30,001 bases of DNA, taken from assembly GCA_035296965.1 (NCBI GenBank), contig DATGZX010000390.1, positions 1 to 30,001 on the forward strand. The letters are read 5' to 3'. The DNA comes from DATGZX01 sp035296965. Its GTDB lineage: Bacteria > Planctomycetota > Planctomycetia > Gemmatales > Gemmataceae. Below the pieces are notes generated by a model that was given only the letters and a program-made list of their open reading frames with translations, did not search any database and was not told the origin of the DNA. Both the position numbers and the translations under genes were made by a program. Positions 28,323-30,001 of the stretch are shown piece after piece (position 1 is the stretch's first letter; each line of letters starts with the position of its first letter).

Positions 28323-28808
28323 ATGATGAAGTGCCACAAGTGCCCGAAGCCCGCTACTTACCACATCACCGAGGTGGTGAGCGAAGATCAATTTCAAGAA
28401 CTGCACTTGTGCGAGGAATGCTACCACAAGTTTTTCTACGAACCCAACCAGCAAGGATTCGGCGCAAAGGGCGAAACGAGTCAGGCAGAGGAAAGCGAAG
28501 AAGCCAACCTTCTCAACCAGCGCGAGTGCCCCGAATGCGGGATCAAGTTCGTGGAATTTCGCAATTCCGGGCGGCTCGGTTGTCCCCATGACTATCAGGA
28601 GTTTCGTGAGGAGTTGACGCCGCTCCTGGAAAACATTCATGGCGAGACGCGCCATTGTGGCAAGACGCCGCGACGGTTGCCGCAGAACAAACAAACGCAA
28701 TCGGAACTCATTCAATTGCGCAAGCAACTGCAGCAGGCGGTTACGCGCGAAGCTTACGAAGACGCGGCCCGGCTGCGTGATCGAATTCGCAAGCTCGAGG
28801 AAAGCTGA
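28323..28808 (+). CDS. McsA-like zinc protein with UVR motif (first copy)
   Basis: The product is 161 residues. McsA activates the protein arginine kinase McsB in Firmicutes. Visible features: CHKC (Cys4, Cys7), LHLCEECYHKF with a second CxxC, ECPECGIKFVEFRNSGRLGC with a third, and a C-terminal UVR motif LRKQLQQAVTREAYEDAARLRDRI, as in UvrB/UvrC and McsA. The fourth zinc ligand pair reads GCPHDY where Firmicute McsA has GCxxCY, so Cys is replaced and the site is altered. The ATG at 28323 has GGGGAG eight bases upstream; the open frame begins earlier, at 28254, inside the promoter. The gene is first in an operon with a second mcsA-like gene and mcsB, which supports the assignment. Confidence 0.82.
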   Translation: MMKCHKCPKPATYHITEVVSEDQFQELHLCEECYHKFFYEPNQQGFGAKGETSQAEESEEANLLNQRECPECGIKFVEFRNSGRLGCPHDYQEFREELTPLLENIHGETRHCGKTPRRLPQNKQTQSELIQLRKQLQQAVTREAYEDAARLRDRIRKLEES

Positions 28809-28938
28809 TGTGGCCGGATGGGAGCGCTTCGGTGCGGCAGGTGATGGTGGCTGCGCCCGCGACCTGCCGGCATGGTGTAGGCAAGGGAGTTGAGGCTCCG
28901 CACGGCAGCGGCACTGGTCCTTCACGGAGGAAGGCGAC

Positions 28939-29433
28939 ATGAAATGCCAGAGCTGCTCCAGCCCAGCCACGGTTCATTTGACCGACATAGTGTCCGGTCA
29001 GAAGAAGGAAATGCATCTGTGTCAGGCTTGTGCCGAACATCAGCACCTCATCAAACAGCAGCAGTTGAATCTCCCCGCGATCCTGCAAACGCTCATCGGC
29101 CATCACATCGGGCAGTTTACCGACGAATTGGCAAGGTTGACCTGCCCTGCTTGCGGTATAAAGTATATGGAGTTTCGCGCGGAGGGCCGGCTCGGATGCC
29201 CGCACGATTACGAAGTCTTTCGCAACGGTCTGGAGCCGCTGCTGCAGCGCATCCACCGAGCCGGCCGGCACGTCGGCAAGGCGCCGCGACATCGCCGCTC
29301 GGCGCCGTTGCAGGTCGAGTTGTTGGAATTGAGGGGCCGCCTTCAGGCTGCTGTGGACGCGGAAACGTACGAAGAGGCTGCCCGTTTACGAGACTTGATA
29401 AGACTGAAGGAAGCCACGGATGAATCTGGATAA
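28939..29433 (+). CDS. mcsA: McsA-like zinc protein with UVR motif (second copy)
   Basis: The product is 164 residues. It has CQSC (Cys3, Cys6) followed by SPATVHLTDIV, then LCQAC, CPACGIKYMEF and GRLGCPHDYEVF, and ends in a UVR motif LRGRLQAAVDAETYEEAARLRDLI. It is a paralogue of the preceding gene with the same modified fourth zinc motif (GCPHDY). The stretch between the second and third CxxC is longer and hydrophobic (LPAILQTLIGHHIGQF). It overlaps the start of mcsB by 14 bases, indicating translational coupling, so this copy is the better candidate for the McsB partner. GGAGG stands about eight bases before the ATG. The two copies may form a heteromer or bind different partners; that is inference. 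Confidence 0.85.
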   Translation: MKCQSCSSPATVHLTDIVSGQKKEMHLCQACAEHQHLIKQQQLNLPAILQTLIGHHIGQFTDELARLTCPACGIKYMEFRAEGRLGCPHDYEVFRNGLEPLLQRIHRAGRHVGKAPRHRRSAPLQVELLELRGRLQAAVDAETYEEAARLRDLIRLKEATDESG

Positions 29434-30001
29434 CCTGACTCATGCCAGTGGCGAATGGCTGCGTGGCACGGGCCCCGAGGCGGACATCGTCATGTCCAGC
29501 CGGATCCGTCTCGCTCGCAATCTGGCCGCATTTCCATTCACCAACCGGGCCAGTGCACATCAGAAGGCCGACATGGAAGGTCTCCTCCGGGATCGCATTG
29601 CCAAGTTGGAGATGAACCCGCGGCTGACATATTTCAGCCTCGCATCTCTTTCCGCTCTCGATCGCCAGTTCCTGATCGAGCGTCAATTGATCAGCCGCGA
29701 GATCAGCGCCGCAGAAGGGCCGCGCGGTGTGGCTTTCGACGAACGCGAAACCATCAGCTTGATGATCAATGAGGAGGATCAGATCCGCCTCCAGGTCATG
29801 CGCAGCGGGCTGTCGCTGGACGAGGGCTGGCAAGAAATCGATCGCGTGGACGACCTGGTCGAGCAGCGCGTCACCTATGCCTTCAGCGAGGAGTTTGGTT
29901 ACTTGACCGCCTGCCCGACAAACGTCGGCACGGGAATGCGCTCCAGTGTTTTGCTGCATTTGCCGGCCCTGGGCTGGACCAAGCAGATTGAAAAGGTATT
30001 T
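29420..30001 (+). CDS. mcsB: Protein arginine kinase McsB, 5' part
   Basis: The gene is cut by the right edge; 194 codons of an expected 350 or so are present. McsB is a phosphagen-kinase-fold enzyme that phosphorylates arginines of proteins, marking them for ClpCP in Bacillus. Visible family motifs: DIVMSSRIRLARNL near 22-35, ISLMINEEDQIRLQ near 112-125, the EFGYLTACPTNVGTGMRSSVLLHLP block near 157-181 (phosphagen-kinase Cys motif CPTN with nucleotide-binding Arg). The ATG at 29420 lies within the end of the preceding mcsA-like gene. The catalytic C-terminal half, including the last ATP-binding arginines and the phospho-Arg pocket, is outside the window, so activity cannot be judged. Confidence 0.93.
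   Translation, partial: MNLDNLTHASGEWLRGTGPEADIVMSSRIRLARNLAAFPFTNRASAHQKADMEGLLRDRIAKLEMNPRLTYFSLASLSALDRQFLIERQLISREISAAEGPRGVAFDERETISLMINEEDQIRLQVMRSGLSLDEGWQEIDRVDDLVEQRVTYAFSEEFGYLTACPTNVGTGMRSSVLLHLPALGWTKQIEKVF

Noticed and set aside
26226..28970. A 914-codon open frame on the minus strand
   Set aside because: It lies antisense to ptsI and the first mcsA-like gene, both clear family members. Its product has no recognisable domain; it is a GC-bias artefact.

Overview
The window looks like chromosomal DNA of a GC-rich planctomycete, probably Gemmataceae-like; this is inferred from gene content, since no rRNA is present. The indicators are a DUF1559 protein with a pilin-like N-terminus, three neighbouring proteins with MJ0042-type zinc ribbons, very long WD40 and HEAT proteins, a small lipoprotein, and many long perfect intergenic palindromes.

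Layout. 1-2.1 kb: a HicA-like toxin remnant, a membrane-anchored HEAT-repeat protein and a small lipoprotein, all on the minus strand. 2.1-4.2 kb: a DUF1559 protein, then a repeat-rich gap with a C-terminal fragment of a REP-associated tyrosine transposase (RAYT) flanked by REP-like repeats. 4.2-8.2 kb (minus): a 1328-residue fusion of a TMEM43-like membrane domain, a zinc ribbon, a further membrane segment and about 16 WD40 repeats. 8.3-12.6 kb (plus): two tandemly duplicated zinc ribbon-TM-trypsin-like protease genes, each with its own near-identical promoter. The second also has a long HEAT domain; the first has lost it and keeps a vestige behind its stop codon. 13.1-17.1 kb: a membrane-anchored FtsK/SpoIIIE-type ATPase with three tandem ATPase-like modules, of which only the middle one has intact Walker motifs. 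17.2-19.1 kb: glycogen branching enzyme GlgB. 19.5-20.0 kb: a small exported helical protein.

20.1-30 kb is a protein-quality-control and phosphotransfer region: hsp20-lon overlapping by 4 bases, clpB, PTS enzyme I (ptsI, predicted to be leaderless), and two mcsA-like genes followed by mcsB (protein arginine kinase, cut by the window edge). Hsp20 holds unfolded proteins, ClpB disaggregates, Lon degrades, and McsA/McsB may tag proteins by arginine phosphorylation. No ctsR, clpC or HPr gene is visible.

Several promoters of good sigma70 shape (TTGACN, 16-17 base spacer, TAnnnT, often with a TGn extension) can be read directly. I saw no tRNA, rRNA, CRISPR array or intact insertion sequence.
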